Notes: a model not told the origin generated them from the sequence alone. A stretch of DNA of 58,309 nt from JBBQER01 sp052148155 (GCA_052148155.1 JBKQIY010000116.1:1-58309), one strand, 5' to 3'; shown: positions 33,157-41,892, numbered from the stretch's first letter. Program-made: numbers and translations.

Positions 33157-33981
33157 TCACGTGTACCTGGTGATGTAGCCGCGCTTGCGAAACGTCGTCA
33201 GCATCCTGACGAGAAACCACGCGGCGAGCAGCATCATCGCCAACGAACCGGCACCCGCGATCGTCACCTGCGACCAGTTGAGCGCGCGGTGGTCGACGAG
33301 ACCGCGCAACGCGCTGAACGCGTGCGTCGTCGGCAGCGCCAATGCCAGCGGCTGCATCACCGTGGGTAACGCCGCAGTCGGGTAGAAGACACCGGACAGC
33401 GGCAACAGCACGAACATCACACCCCAGGCCAGCGCCTCGGCGCCCGTCCCGAACCGCAGCACGAGTCCGATCACGAACAAGGAGATCGCCCAGCCGACGA
33501 TCAGCAGGGTAACGGCGATCGGGATCAGCCCGAAACCGAGCGACCACACATGAAACGAGAAAAACGCGAGCGCGCCGATCACCATCACACCGACACCCAT
33601 CACGAGCTTGATCATCCCGAACATTGCGACTCCGGCGACGTACTCGGCTTCGCGCACTGGGGTGACCATCATGTTGAGGAGGTTGCGGGTCCAGGTCTCT
33701 TCCAAGAAGCCGGTGCTCATCGCGATCTGCGACTGGTAGATGACGTGCCACAAGACGATGCCGGCGAGGAGATAGCCCGACACTTTCTCCGTACCCGTCG
33801 CGCTGGTCGTGCCCACGAACGCCGCGAGCGAACCGAACAGCACCACGTCGACAAGCGGCCAGAGCGTCACGTCGAACAGCCGGTGTGGACTGCGTACCAG
33901 CACGTACGCGTGCCGACGGGCGATCGCACGGATCCGCAGCCAGGAACGGCCGCGCGGCGAAAGTTCGGCTGCGACGCTCAC
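33157..33981 (-). CDS. ABC-2 type transporter permease
   Basis: This 274-residue protein has an amphipathic N-terminus (RAIARRHAYVLVRSPHRLFDV) and six transmembrane helices, the layout of ABC-2 export permeases. The segment WEVIF-like cluster at VIYQSQIAMSTGFLEETWTR and the PLSGVFYPTAALPTVMQPLA loop before the fifth helix are family features. It should pair with the ATPase encoded immediately upstream to export an unknown substrate (drug, lipid or polysaccharide). The GTG start overlaps the ATPase stop by four bases (GTGA). Confidence 0.9.
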   Translation of the reverse strand: MSVAAELSPRGRSWLRIRAIARRHAYVLVRSPHRLFDVTLWPLVDVVLFGSLAAFVGTTSATGTEKVSGYLLAGIVLWHVIYQSQIAMSTGFLEETWTRNLLNMMVTPVREAEYVAGVAMFGMIKLVMGVGVMVIGALAFFSFHVWSLGFGLIPIAVTLLIVGWAISLFVIGLVLRFGTGAEALAWGVMFVLLPLSGVFYPTAALPTVMQPLALALPTTHAFSALRGLVDHRALNWSQVTIAGAGSLAMMLLAAWFLVRMLTTFRKRGYITRYT

Positions 33982-34742
33982 GGATGATCGCTTTGTTGCG
34001 ATGTGGTCGAGCTGCGATCGTCGGCCAGGTGCAAAAAGACGCCTTCGAGGTTGCCGTGCCCGTAGGCCGCCGCGATCGATGCTGGCGTCCCGTCAGCGAC
34101 GATGCGGCCGGCCGAAAGGAACAGCACCCGTTCGCACACATGCTCCACGTCGGTCATGTCGTGACTGGTCATCAGCAGCGCGGTGCCTTCGTTCGCCGCG
34201 ATCTCGACCAGTCCGGTACGCACCCGCAACGCGACGTCAGGATCGAGCGAGGCCGTCGGCTCGTCGAGGACCAGCAGGCGGGGCCGGTGCAACGTCGACC
34301 GCACGATCCCGATCAAGGTCCGCTGCCCCGACGACAGCTCGGTGCCCATCGCGTCGGCGAGGTGCGAGACCCGAAACCGTTCGAGGCCTTCGTCGATACG
34401 CGGTCCAGGATCGGCCAGACCGTAGAGCTGTCCGTACAGCCGCAAGTATTCACGGACCCGCATACGTTCGGTGAGCGGCAGGTAACCCGCGGCGAAGCCC
34501 ACACACTCGGCGGCGCGGCTGCGATCGCGGGCGAGATCGATGCCGCAAATCGAGATCGAACCTTCGTCGGGGGCTACGACACCGAGAATCATCAACAGCG
34601 TGGTGGTCTTGCCTGCACCGTTGGGACCGAGCAGCGCAACTCGTTCGCCCGCCCCGACAACCACGTCGATTCCGTCAACCGCGCGCGTGCGGCGGTAGTC
34701 CTTGATCAAGCCGCGCGCGTCCAACACCGGTTCGCCGGACAT
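33978..34742 (-). CDS. ABC transporter ATP-binding protein
   Basis: This 254-residue ATPase energises the ABC-2 permease. It has Walker A GPNGAGKTTT, a Q-loop-like GYLPLTERMRVREYL region, a degenerate signature LSSGQ, Walker B LLVLDEPTASLDP and the H-loop in MTSHDM. The ATG at 34742 has TACGTT (34754-34749) exactly six bases upstream. The divergent gene starts at 34765 with its own TACTCT at 34753-34758, so the two -10 elements overlap. The permease follows with a four-base overlap. Confidence 0.92.
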   Translation of the reverse strand: MSGEPVLDARGLIKDYRRTRAVDGIDVVVGAGERVALLGPNGAGKTTTLLMILGVVAPDEGSISICGIDLARDRSRAAECVGFAAGYLPLTERMRVREYLRLYGQLYGLADPGPRIDEGLERFRVSHLADAMGTELSSGQRTLIGIVRSTLHRPRLLVLDEPTASLDPDVALRVRTGLVEIAANEGTALLMTSHDMTDVEHVCERVLFLSAGRIVADGTPASIAAAYGHGNLEGVFLHLADDRSSTTSQQSDHP

Positions 34743-34748
34743 ACGAGC

Positions 34749-34758
34749 AACGTACTCT
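34749..34758. promoter_or_regulatory. Overlapping divergent -10 elements
   Basis: TACGTT on the minus strand (34754-34749) and TACTCT on the plus strand (34753-34758) overlap on a GTAC palindrome. Each lies exactly six bases before its start codon (34742 minus, 34765 plus), with only 22 bases between the genes. RNA polymerase could occupy only one direction at a time. Confidence 0.55.
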
Positions 34759-34764
34759 TCGGAC

Positions 34765-35472
34765 GTGACCGTGCGGCCTGAGTTTCCCGCGACCGTCGTC
34801 GCGGTCGACTGGTCCGGAGCTCGGTCCCCGGCGGCGCAACGGACCGGGATCTGCGTGGCGATCAGTTGCGGCAACGATGTCGACGCGACAGCCGGCCGCA
34901 CCCGAGTCGAGACGATCGAACTGGTCGAACAGCTCGCAGCGCCGGTCGTTGTCGGCTTCGACTTCTCGTTCGGTTTCCCCGAGTGGTTCGCACGGGAGCA
35001 CCGCTGCGCAACGATCGCCGACATGTGGGCGCTCGCCGAGCGCGAAGGCGAGACGTGGCTTCGTCCGGCGCCGCCGTTCTGGCGTGACCGCTGCGACGTC
35101 CCGGCCGAACGTCGGTTCCGAGCGTGCGAGCTCGACCTCGTTCCCGCGAAATCGATCTTTCAGCTCGTCGGCAACGGCCAGGTCGGCGCCGGGTCGGTGC
35201 GAGGCATGCCTTTTCTTGCCCGGCTCCGCGCGCACGGTTTCGCTATCTGGCCGTTCGATCCGGCCGGCGAACGCACCGCGCTCGAGATCTACCCGAGTCG
35301 CCTCCGCCGTCTGGTCCGCAGCAATGCCGAACAGCACTACCGGTCGGCGCACGAACGAGATGCCGTCTGCTCCGCTCGTGTGATGTGGGACTCCCGCGCG
35401 TCGTTCGCGAACCTCACCGCCGCGACCGATCGAACAACCAGGATCGAAGGCGCGGTATGGATGCCGACCTGA
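34765..35472 (+). CDS. DUF429-like protein
   Basis: This 235-residue protein begins VVAVDWSGARSP, the first strand of the RNase H-like fold used by DUF429 proteins, followed by VVVGFDFSFGFP, where Asp residues could bind metal, and a C-terminal half with FDPAGERTALEIYPSRL. Assignment to DUF429 is from memory of these motifs and is moderate. The GTG at 34765 has TACTCT exactly six bases upstream; an in-frame ATG at 34702 would overlap the divergent ABC gene. It converges on etfA with a 12-base gap. Confidence 0.65.
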   Translation: MTVRPEFPATVVAVDWSGARSPAAQRTGICVAISCGNDVDATAGRTRVETIELVEQLAAPVVVGFDFSFGFPEWFAREHRCATIADMWALAEREGETWLRPAPPFWRDRCDVPAERRFRACELDLVPAKSIFQLVGNGQVGAGSVRGMPFLARLRAHGFAIWPFDPAGERTALEIYPSRLRRLVRSNAEQHYRSAHERDAVCSARVMWDSRASFANLTAATDRTTRIEGAVWMPT

Positions 35473-35484
35473 TGGGCGACCCGG

Positions 35485-36447
35485 TTAGCGTTTGGCTTTG
35501 ATCGCTTCGATGAGTGCGGGCACGACCTTGTGCACATCGCCGACGATGCCAAGATCGGCGACCGAGAAGATGGGCGCCTCGCCATCCTTGTTGACCGCGA
35601 TGATGTTGTCGCTGTTCTTCATGCCGACGAGGTGCTGCGTCGCACCGGAGATTCCGAGCGCGACGTACACCTTCGGCTTCACGGTCTTGCCGGTCTGGCC
35701 GACCTGCAACGCGTACGGCACCCAGCCAGCGTCGACGATCGCGCGCGACGCACCCCATGCGCCTTTGAGTTCTCTGGCCAAGGCCTCCACGAGCGGCGCG
35801 TAGTTCTCGGCGGCTCCGATGCCCCGACCGCCCGACACGACCACCGACGCCTCTTCGAGCTTCGGGCCCTGTTGTTCTTCGACGTGACGTTCGAGCACCT
35901 TGGCTTCAGCCGCTCGTCCCGCGTCCACTGCTGCCACCGGCTCGATCGCGGCCGCGTTCCCGCCGGCCGACTCGGCCGTGAACGACTTCGGCCGTATCGC
36001 GATCAGCGCCGGAGCGCCACCGGTGAGCTTGACGTCAACCAACGTGACGCCGCCAAAGATCGCGGTTCCGAACACGAGTCCGTTGTCGTCGGAGAGCGAC
36101 ATGCCGTTCGTCAGCACGGGCCGATCGAGCTTCACCGAAAGCCGCGCGATGGCGTCGCGGCCGTCGTAGCTTTGGGCAAAGAGCATCGCGTCAGGTTGAT
36201 GGTCGGCCGCGAGCTGCGCGATCGCCGCCGCCGCGACCTGACCGGGCAAGCCGTCGCCCGGGTCGATCGCAAACAGTGTGCTCGCGCCGTACTCGCCGGC
36301 CGAAGCGGCGACCGCTTCGACATCGGAGCCGGCGTAGCAGACCTGCACTGTCGACGCGAGCTCGCGCGCTTTGGTGCACAGCTCGAGCGTCGCCGATGTG
36401 GCCTTGCCGTCGGCCGACTCGGCGAAGACCCAAATCTTGTCGACCAT
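35485..36447 (-). CDS. etfA: Electron transfer flavoprotein alpha subunit
   Basis: This 320-residue subunit carries the FAD of the heterodimeric ETF that takes electrons from acyl-CoA dehydrogenases and passes them to the respiratory chain. It has the C-terminal FAD domain hallmarks VVSGGRGIGAAENY, VGQTGKTVKPKVYVALGISGATQHLVGM and NSDNIIAVNKDGEAPIFSVADLGIVGD. The N-terminal alpha/beta domain starts DKIWVFAESADGK. The ATG at 36447 lies five bases after the etfB stop. The frame is open upstream through etfB but not homologous there. Confidence 0.95.
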   Translation of the reverse strand: MVDKIWVFAESADGKATSATLELCTKARELASTVQVCYAGSDVEAVAASAGEYGASTLFAIDPGDGLPGQVAAAAIAQLAADHQPDAMLFAQSYDGRDAIARLSVKLDRPVLTNGMSLSDDNGLVFGTAIFGGVTLVDVKLTGGAPALIAIRPKSFTAESAGGNAAAIEPVAAVDAGRAAEAKVLERHVEEQQGPKLEEASVVVSGGRGIGAAENYAPLVEALARELKGAWGASRAIVDAGWVPYALQVGQTGKTVKPKVYVALGISGATQHLVGMKNSDNIIAVNKDGEAPIFSVADLGIVGDVHKVVPALIEAIKAKR

Positions 36448-36452
36448 GACTG

Positions 36453-37232
36453 TCAGACCACCTTCAGCTGTTCGAGGAACGCGACGATCTTGTCGGCGCC
36501 GGTCCCGTCGTCTTCGAACTTCTCGCCGGATTGACGGGCAGGCGCCTGTTCGACGTTCACGATGTCCTGACGCGCGCCCGCCCAACCGACCTGCGACGCA
36601 TCGAACCCGAGATCCGCCGCGGTGACGGCGTCGACCGGCTTGTTCTTGGCGGCCATGATTCCCTTGAACGACGGGTAGCGCGGCTCGACCACGCCGGCGG
36701 TCACACTCACGACCGCCGGCAACGATGCCTCGACCACGTCGTAGCCGGCCTCGGTCTGACGTTGGATCGTGACCTTGCCGTCGTTGATCTCGATGTGCTT
36801 CGCGAACGTCAGCGACGGCCAGCCGAGCAGTTCGCCGATCTGCGCCGGCACAGTTCCGGTATAGCCATCGGTCGCCTCGGTGGCGGTGAGGACGAGGTCG
36901 ATGCCTCCGGCGCGCTCGACGCACCGGGCCAGCACCTTCGCGGTCGACAACGCGTCGGATCCGGCCAGCGCATCGTCGGACACGAGGATCGCCTTGGCTG
37001 CCCCCATCGCCAGCGCGGTCCGCAGACCCGACACTTCGCCGTTCGGGACCATCGAAACCAGGGTGACCTCACCTTCGCCGGCCGCGTCGACGAGCTGCAA
37101 CGCCATCTCGACGCCGTAGCTGTCGGACTCGTCGAGGATCAACTTGCCGGCACGGTCGAGCGTGTGGTCGGCGCCGAGCGCGCCGGGCACCGCGGGATCC
37201 GGGATCTGCTTCACGCAGACGACGACATTCAT
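36453..37232 (-). CDS. etfB: Electron transfer flavoprotein beta subunit
   Basis: This 259-residue subunit binds AMP and forms the docking surface for dehydrogenases. It has NVVVCVKQIPDP at the start, LDESDSYGVEMALQLVDA, the recognition-loop region GSDALSTAKVLARCVE, TDGYTGTVPAQIGELLGWPS and YPSFKGIMAAKNKPVD. It is first in the etfBA pair, with GAGGAG just before the ATG. A geranylgeranyl-reductase-like flavoprotein is divergently encoded 147 bases away; electron-transfer partnership is plausible but not shown. Confidence 0.95.
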   Translation of the reverse strand: MNVVVCVKQIPDPAVPGALGADHTLDRAGKLILDESDSYGVEMALQLVDAAGEGEVTLVSMVPNGEVSGLRTALAMGAAKAILVSDDALAGSDALSTAKVLARCVERAGGIDLVLTATEATDGYTGTVPAQIGELLGWPSLTFAKHIEINDGKVTIQRQTEAGYDVVEASLPAVVSVTAGVVEPRYPSFKGIMAAKNKPVDAVTAADLGFDASQVGWAGARQDIVNVEQAPARQSGEKFEDDGTGADKIVAFLEQLKVV

Positions 37233-37379
37233 GCGACTCCTCTAGGTGGGCGCGGACACGACCAGGCGCCGCCGAAGCCAGTGATTCTGGCAAGAGAAGG
37301 GCCTTTCCGTCGAAACGGGCAGGCCGAAGTCGCTCTGCTCGGCGGGCTGGCCGCCGATCGCGCCGGTACCGTCGCGGCG

Positions 37380-38588
37380 ATGGAGGGACTGGTCGACGTC
37401 GTCGTGGTCGGGGCCGGCCCGGGCGGCGTCGCGGCCGCGATCACCGCCCGGGATGTCGGATGCTCGGTGGTCTGTGTCGACAAGGCGACATTCCCTCGAG
37501 ACAAGACGTGCGGCGACGGTCTCACCGCCGGCGCGCTCCGCGGCCTTGAAGCGCTCGGCCTCTCCCGCGCCGACCTCGGCGATGTCGGGACCGCGTCGGT
37601 ACACGAAACGGTGCTCGTGTCTCCATCGGGCCGGCAGGTGACACTCCCGTTGCCGACCGGCAACGGGCTATATGCCGCGGTCGCGACCCGCCGCGATCTT
37701 GACGCCGCGCTCGTCGCGCTCGCCCGCCGGCACGGCGTCGTCGTGCGTGAGCGATGCGCCGTCGAAGACGTCACGCCACGGGCAGCTCACGTGGAGCTCC
37801 GATTCGGCGACGGGCACATGTTGAGGGCACGCCACGTGATCGCCGCGGACGGACATTGGTCGCCGGTTCGGCGTGCCGTCGAGCCCGACACGCCGCGCGA
37901 TCTCGGCGAGTGGCATGCGGTACGGCAGTACTTCGCAGACGTCGACGACGACCGCCTCTGGGTGGTCTTCGAAGCCGACCTGCTTCCCGGCTACGCGTGG
38001 GTGTTCCCGCTCCCCGGCGGCCGCGCGAACGTCGGCTTCGGAGTGTTGCGGGCCGCCGGACGTACAGGCCGCGACCTCAAACAGCTCTGGCCCGAACTCC
38101 TCGCCCGTCCCGCATTGCGTGCGGCCCTCGGCCCGAGCGCCCACCCGACCGAACCGGTTCGAGCATGGCCGATTCCGACGCGCTATGACCCGCAACGTCT
38201 CACCAACGGTCGGGTGCTGTTCGTCGGCGACGCCGCCGGGGTGGTCGACCCGATGACCGGCGAAGGCATCGCCCAGGCACTCGAAACGGGCGCACTCGCG
38301 GCGCAGGCCATCGCAGCCGGCGGAACGCCCCAAGCGGTGGCCGCCCGCTACCGCCAGCGGGTCGGACAGGCACTCGGACGCGACCTGCGGGTGGCGTCGG
38401 CGCTGCAATCGTTGCTCCGGTCACCGCTCGGTGCCCGGGCCGCCATCGCCGCCGCCGGGCTCACCCCGTGGACCCGACGAAACTTCGCACGATGGATGTT
38501 CGAGGACTACCCCCGAGCGATCGTCCTGACGCCCGATCGCTGGCACCGCGGCGCATTCTCGGCGGCCGGCGCGTACCGGATGACATGA
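37380..38588 (+). CDS. FAD-dependent oxidoreductase, geranylgeranyl reductase family
   Basis: This 402-residue flavoprotein has the dinucleotide-binding VVVGAGPGGVAAAITARD at residues 8-25, the motif DKTCGDGLTAGALRGLEALG typical of geranylgeranyl reductases, and the second FAD motif VLFVGDAAGVVDPMTGEGIAQALETG. Family members reduce prenyl chains of lipids, quinones or chlorophyll; in actinobacteria menaquinone side-chain reduction is a likely role. TACCGT at 37367-37372 lies seven bases before the ATG. It is divergent from etfBA and followed by an SRPBCC gene after 46 bases. Confidence 0.9.
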   Translation: MEGLVDVVVVGAGPGGVAAAITARDVGCSVVCVDKATFPRDKTCGDGLTAGALRGLEALGLSRADLGDVGTASVHETVLVSPSGRQVTLPLPTGNGLYAAVATRRDLDAALVALARRHGVVVRERCAVEDVTPRAAHVELRFGDGHMLRARHVIAADGHWSPVRRAVEPDTPRDLGEWHAVRQYFADVDDDRLWVVFEADLLPGYAWVFPLPGGRANVGFGVLRAAGRTGRDLKQLWPELLARPALRAALGPSAHPTEPVRAWPIPTRYDPQRLTNGRVLFVGDAAGVVDPMTGEGIAQALETGALAAQAIAAGGTPQAVAARYRQRVGQALGRDLRVASALQSLLRSPLGARAAIAAAGLTPWTRRNFARWMFEDYPRAIVLTPDRWHRGAFSAAGAYRMT

Positions 38589-38634
38589 TGAGCGAACCGC
38601 TGATCCGAACGCGTACGACAAGGGAGAGCCGACG

Positions 38635-39030
38635 ATGGCAAGTGGAAAAGCCGAAGCGTCAATCGCACGCAACCCCGACGACGTCTGGAAGGTCCTGCGC
38701 GACTTCGGCGGACTCGCGGACTACATGCCCGGCGTCGAGTCGTGCACGGTCGACGGCGACGTCCGCACCGTCGGGCTGATGGGCATCGAGGTGAAGGAGC
38801 AGCTGCGCGACCTCGACGACGACACCCGTCGCATTTCCTACAGCGTGATCGCGTCGCCGATGACCAACCTGGTTTCGCACCTCGCCACCATCGCGGTCGA
38901 CGCCGAAGGCGACGGGACGCACCTCACCTATTCGGTCGATGTCGAACCCGACGACCTGCTCGCGCTTTTCCTCGGCACCTACGAAGGCTCGGTCGTCGCG
39001 TTGAAGGCACGCTTCGAAGCCAACACTTAG
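38635..39030 (+). CDS. SRPBCC (START/polyketide cyclase-like) protein
   Basis: This 131-residue protein has the START/SRPBCC lipid-binding fold: ASGKAEASIARNPDDVWKVLRDFGGLADYMPGV at the start, a beta-strand series through VKEQLRDLDDDTRRISYSV, and a C-terminal helix FLGTYEGSVVALKARFE. Such proteins bind hydrophobic ligands or catalyse small cyclisations. The ATG at 38635 has GGGAGA upstream. It may share a transcript with the flavoprotein. Its stop overlaps the convergent SDR by four bases. Confidence 0.85.
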   Translation: MASGKAEASIARNPDDVWKVLRDFGGLADYMPGVESCTVDGDVRTVGLMGIEVKEQLRDLDDDTRRISYSVIASPMTNLVSHLATIAVDAEGDGTHLTYSVDVEPDDLLALFLGTYEGSVVALKARFEANT

Positions 39031-39836
39031 AGCACCACGGCTGAGATGTCGGGAATCCCCATCTTGGCGAGCGCGCCGCCGTCGGCCGGGAGATTCACGC
39101 CGGTCACGAACGCGGCTTCGTCAGACGCGAGGAACAGCGCGACGTTCGCGATGTCTTCGGGGAGCCCGAGCCGCGTCAGGTGCAGCGCTCGCGTCGCCGG
39201 TCCGATCACCGGATGGTCCATCATTTTGAACGCGCCGTCGCTCGTCAAGACCATCCCACACACGATGGTGTTCACCCGTATGCCGTCACCGGCGAGCTCC
39301 ACCGCGAGCGACCGGGTCAGCGCGTTCATTGCGCCTTTCGCAGCCGTGTACGCATCGATGCCGGGAACGCCGCGCATCGCGGCCGCCGAGGAGATGTTCA
39401 CGATCGACGCACCTTCAGCCTGCGCGAGCAGCGGCGCCGCGTGGCGCGTACACCACACCAGTTGTTTCAGCGTGCCGGTCATGATCGCGTCCCACGCGTC
39501 GTCGGTGATGTCGGCCAGGGACCGGTCGCCACGTCCGGGGCCGACGAGGTCGGTCGGCGCCGCGTTGTTGACCAGCGTGGTGAGCGCTCCGTAGCGTTCG
39601 ACGGTCAGCTCGACCGCCCGAGCGATATCGGCCTCCCGGGCGACATCGGTCCGCACGAACGTCGCGTCACCTCCGGCGGCGCGTATCTCGTCCTGCACCG
39701 AGCGTCCGGTCGTCTCAGTTCGGCCGGTGATCACAACGGCCGCGCTCTCCGCCGCGAACCGAGTCGCGATCGCCCGGCCGATACCACGGGTCGAGCCGGT
39801 CACCAACGCAACCTTGCCTGTCAGACGGCGTCCCAT
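39027..39836 (-). CDS. Short-chain dehydrogenase/reductase
   Basis: This 269-residue SDR has the NAD(P) motif TGSTRGIGRA (residues 14-23), the NNAA motif (VNNAAPTDLVG), catalytic Ser in VNISSAAAM and YTAAK with the catalytic Tyr/Lys pair. The C-terminal region ends with TGVNLPADGGALAKMG. An Arg-containing TGRTETT at the end of the second strand suggests NADPH preference. The substrate is unknown. The ATG at 39836 is the family start. Confidence 0.92.
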   Translation of the reverse strand: MGRRLTGKVALVTGSTRGIGRAIATRFAAESAAVVITGRTETTGRSVQDEIRAAGGDATFVRTDVAREADIARAVELTVERYGALTTLVNNAAPTDLVGPGRGDRSLADITDDAWDAIMTGTLKQLVWCTRHAAPLLAQAEGASIVNISSAAAMRGVPGIDAYTAAKGAMNALTRSLAVELAGDGIRVNTIVCGMVLTSDGAFKMMDHPVIGPATRALHLTRLGLPEDIANVALFLASDEAAFVTGVNLPADGGALAKMGIPDISAVVL

Positions 39837-40274
39837 CGCCCGATGCTGTCATACCGGTGCGGCAGCGACCTTCGACGCTCGAACGTCGCCGCGATGGGCG
39901 TCACCCTTCTGGCGTCCGGTCTACGACTGCGCCTGACCGATCGGTCAAGCGCGCGTGACGCCGCCGGAGCGACGTCGTGTCCCCGATCACGCCTCGTCTC
40001 GACCGCGACGATCGCGCCCGCCGCATCGGAGGGATCGGCGAAATGCGCGACGCGGCACACAACAGGGCTGGGCTGTCGTCCACACCACCCGAGTGGGCAC
40101 GCATCGCGCTCGGCCCCGCGCAACTCGTGATGGCGCACGCGCCGGCCGCGCGCGCCGGCCGGTCCGACGAGCTCCACCTCGTGCGATCACACAGCACACG
40201 ATGTCCGACAACCCAGACGACGGCACCACCGTGGGTGCGACCACCATCTACCGATCTGAGCGTGCCCACGCTCG
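39837..40274. other. Interval without a confident gene
   Basis: A GTG-started plus-strand frame from 39977 (117 codons, ends at 40330) has fairly high third-position GC and no strong homology. It overlaps the oxygenase gene by 44 bases and lacks a -10 or Shine-Dalgarno signal. Minus-strand frames over the same bases look like shadows. Whether a small gene exists here is unresolved. Confidence 0.4.
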
Positions 40275-40286
40275 TACACTGGGCCG

Positions 40287-40988
40287 GTGCCGACCACCTT
40301 CTGGCCCAATGCGCAGCACTGGTCGTGTGAGATCCCGCTCGGCACTGCCCACCCGCGTTTGGAGGTGCTGCGCGAGCGGGGCTTCGTGCAGCTCGCCGAC
40401 CTGGCAGAGCGCGTTCCCGAACACGAGTACCTCGACCTCGAATACATGGACTGGAAGAGCGGCGGCGACACCAACTTCGCGCCTATCGCCACCGCCGACG
40501 GCAGCCTTGACTGCCGCGGCTTTTGGAACGAAGGCAGCGAACGACCGGACAAGGGTGCCCGCTTCACCGCGAACGCGGCCAACTGTCCCACACTCGCCCG
40601 TCAGGTTGAAACGGTCGGCGCGGACTTCGGGCGGGTACGCACGATCAAACTCGAGCCCCAAGATCACGACACCGCCTTCCGCAGTTTCCACCGCGACGAC
40701 AACAACCGCTTCAATCCCGAAACTGACGGTTGGGTCGTACGTGCTTGGCTGGAACTGACCGACTTCCCCGAGAGCTACATGCTGTTGATGGACAGCCGAC
40801 CCGACGGTCTTCCCGATCCGGCCACCGAGGTTCGACTCGACCTGCACCGCGGTGCGCGTTTCGTGCTCGACACGCAGCGTCTGTGGCATGTGGTGGTCCA
40901 CAACGGCCACGCGCCGCGCTACGCGTTGATTTCCAGCTTCGAGAGCGGCTCCGCGCTCGAGCGGTGGGTGCACACACAACTGCCGTAG
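40287..40988 (+). CDS. Putative Fe(II)/2-oxoglutarate oxygenase, Asp/Asn hydroxylase-like
   Basis: This 233-residue protein has the pattern of the aspartyl/asparaginyl beta-hydroxylase-like cupin fold. A candidate Fe triad is His135-Arg-Asp137 in FHRDDNN and His201 (or His205) in LWHVVVHNG, followed by Arg211 in PRYALISSF where 2-oxoglutarate would be anchored. RTIKLEPQDHDT precedes the HxD motif as in known members. The substrate is unknown. The GTG at 40287 has TACACT (40275-40280) exactly six bases upstream. Assignment is by motif only, and it may instead be an uncharacterised relative. Confidence 0.6.
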   Translation: MPTTFWPNAQHWSCEIPLGTAHPRLEVLRERGFVQLADLAERVPEHEYLDLEYMDWKSGGDTNFAPIATADGSLDCRGFWNEGSERPDKGARFTANAANCPTLARQVETVGADFGRVRTIKLEPQDHDTAFRSFHRDDNNRFNPETDGWVVRAWLELTDFPESYMLLMDSRPDGLPDPATEVRLDLHRGARFVLDTQRLWHVVVHNGHAPRYALISSFESGSALERWVHTQLP

Positions 40989-40991
40989 GGA

Positions 40992-41876
40992 TTACGCCAG
41001 CGCGGACTCCAACGCGGCGTTGAACCGCGCCGGTGCCTCAACCATTGGGTAATGACCGACGCCGCCGAACCGCTCAACGTTCGCGTCGGGCCGGACCTGA
41101 GCCAACCGTTCGGCCATCGGCCAGACCGCGATCGGGTCCAGATCGCCCCAGATGACATGCAGCGGGCCAGGGTGCGACTCGATCGCGCCCGTCCAACGTC
41201 GCTCGTGGACGCGCCGTTCCTCGATGTAACGAATCAGTCGCGGCAGGACACGATCGCCGTCGCCGCGCATCACCAGCTCGGCCATCATCCGCAACTCGTC
41301 GGGATCTACCGCCGATTCGGGTGCGAAAGTGACGGACAGGCCAGCTTCGATGCCTTCGACGTTCAGGCGAGATTCGGCTGGGAGTATCGCGTCGGGAAGC
41401 GCCAACAATGCCTGCTGGCCCTTCGAAAGCTGCACGAGATCCATGTAGATCGACCCGTTGGTGAGGACACGTCTGCTCACCCGGAAGCCGAGCGTGCCGT
41501 CGAGCTCGCGTGCGAGGAGCTCGCCGCCGATCGAGTCCCCGACGTCGTGGGTGACCAGCGCGACGTCGGTCAGCCCGAGCTCGAGCGCGCACGCCTCGAC
41601 CACATCGGCCTGGCCGAACAGCGAGTAGGCCACGTCGGGCTTGGCGGACAGTCCGTAGCCGGGATAGTCGACAAGGACGACTCGTCGGCGCGCCCGCAGC
41701 ACGTCGAACGCGTGCTGCCAGTCGTAACTGCTGGTCGGGAAACCGTGCAGCACGAGCACCGGTTCGGCCTGTGCGACCACTGCCGGCTCGTCGATCACGA
41801 ACACTTCGTGCCCGGCCAGTGTGCGGACACTGCCCCGCTGGTGCCATTCCTCGACCGAGTGGCCGTGTTCGTTCAC
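40992..41876 (-). CDS. Alpha/beta hydrolase, MEST/haloalkane dehalogenase-like
   Basis: This 294-residue hydrolase has an oxyanion-hole HGFPTSS motif, the nucleophile elbow HDVGDSIG (residues 110-117) with an Asp nucleophile (Asp111), an acidic residue in WGDLDPIAVWP and the catalytic His in GVGHYPMVEAP. An Asp nucleophile fits dehalogenases and epoxide hydrolases; the HDxGD form resembles the vertebrate MEST family. The substrate is unknown. The GTG at 41876 is chosen because TACCGT (41888-41883) lies exactly six bases upstream; a longer frame to 41927 would overlap the divergent gene. Confidence 0.85.
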   Translation of the reverse strand: MNEHGHSVEEWHQRGSVRTLAGHEVFVIDEPAVVAQAEPVLVLHGFPTSSYDWQHAFDVLRARRRVVLVDYPGYGLSAKPDVAYSLFGQADVVEACALELGLTDVALVTHDVGDSIGGELLARELDGTLGFRVSRRVLTNGSIYMDLVQLSKGQQALLALPDAILPAESRLNVEGIEAGLSVTFAPESAVDPDELRMMAELVMRGDGDRVLPRLIRYIEERRVHERRWTGAIESHPGPLHVIWGDLDPIAVWPMAERLAQVRPDANVERFGGVGHYPMVEAPARFNAALESALA

Positions 41877-41882
41877 GCGCGC

Positions 41883-41892
41883 ACGGTACCGC
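41883..41892. promoter_or_regulatory. Second pair of overlapping divergent -10 elements
   Basis: TACCGT on the minus strand (41888-41883, six bases before the hydrolase GTG) overlaps TACCGC on the plus strand (41887-41892, seven bases before the ATG at 41900) on a GGTACC palindrome. The plus-strand hexamer lacks the final T, so it is the weaker call. Confidence 0.4.

Noticed and set aside
36448..36924. Upstream extension of etfA into etfB
   Set aside because: The frame is merely open; EtfA homology begins at the ATG at 36447, right after the etfB stop.
39977..40330. Possible 117-residue plus-strand protein
   Set aside because: Codon use is acceptable, but there is no start signal or homology and it overlaps the oxygenase gene; left as an unresolved interval.
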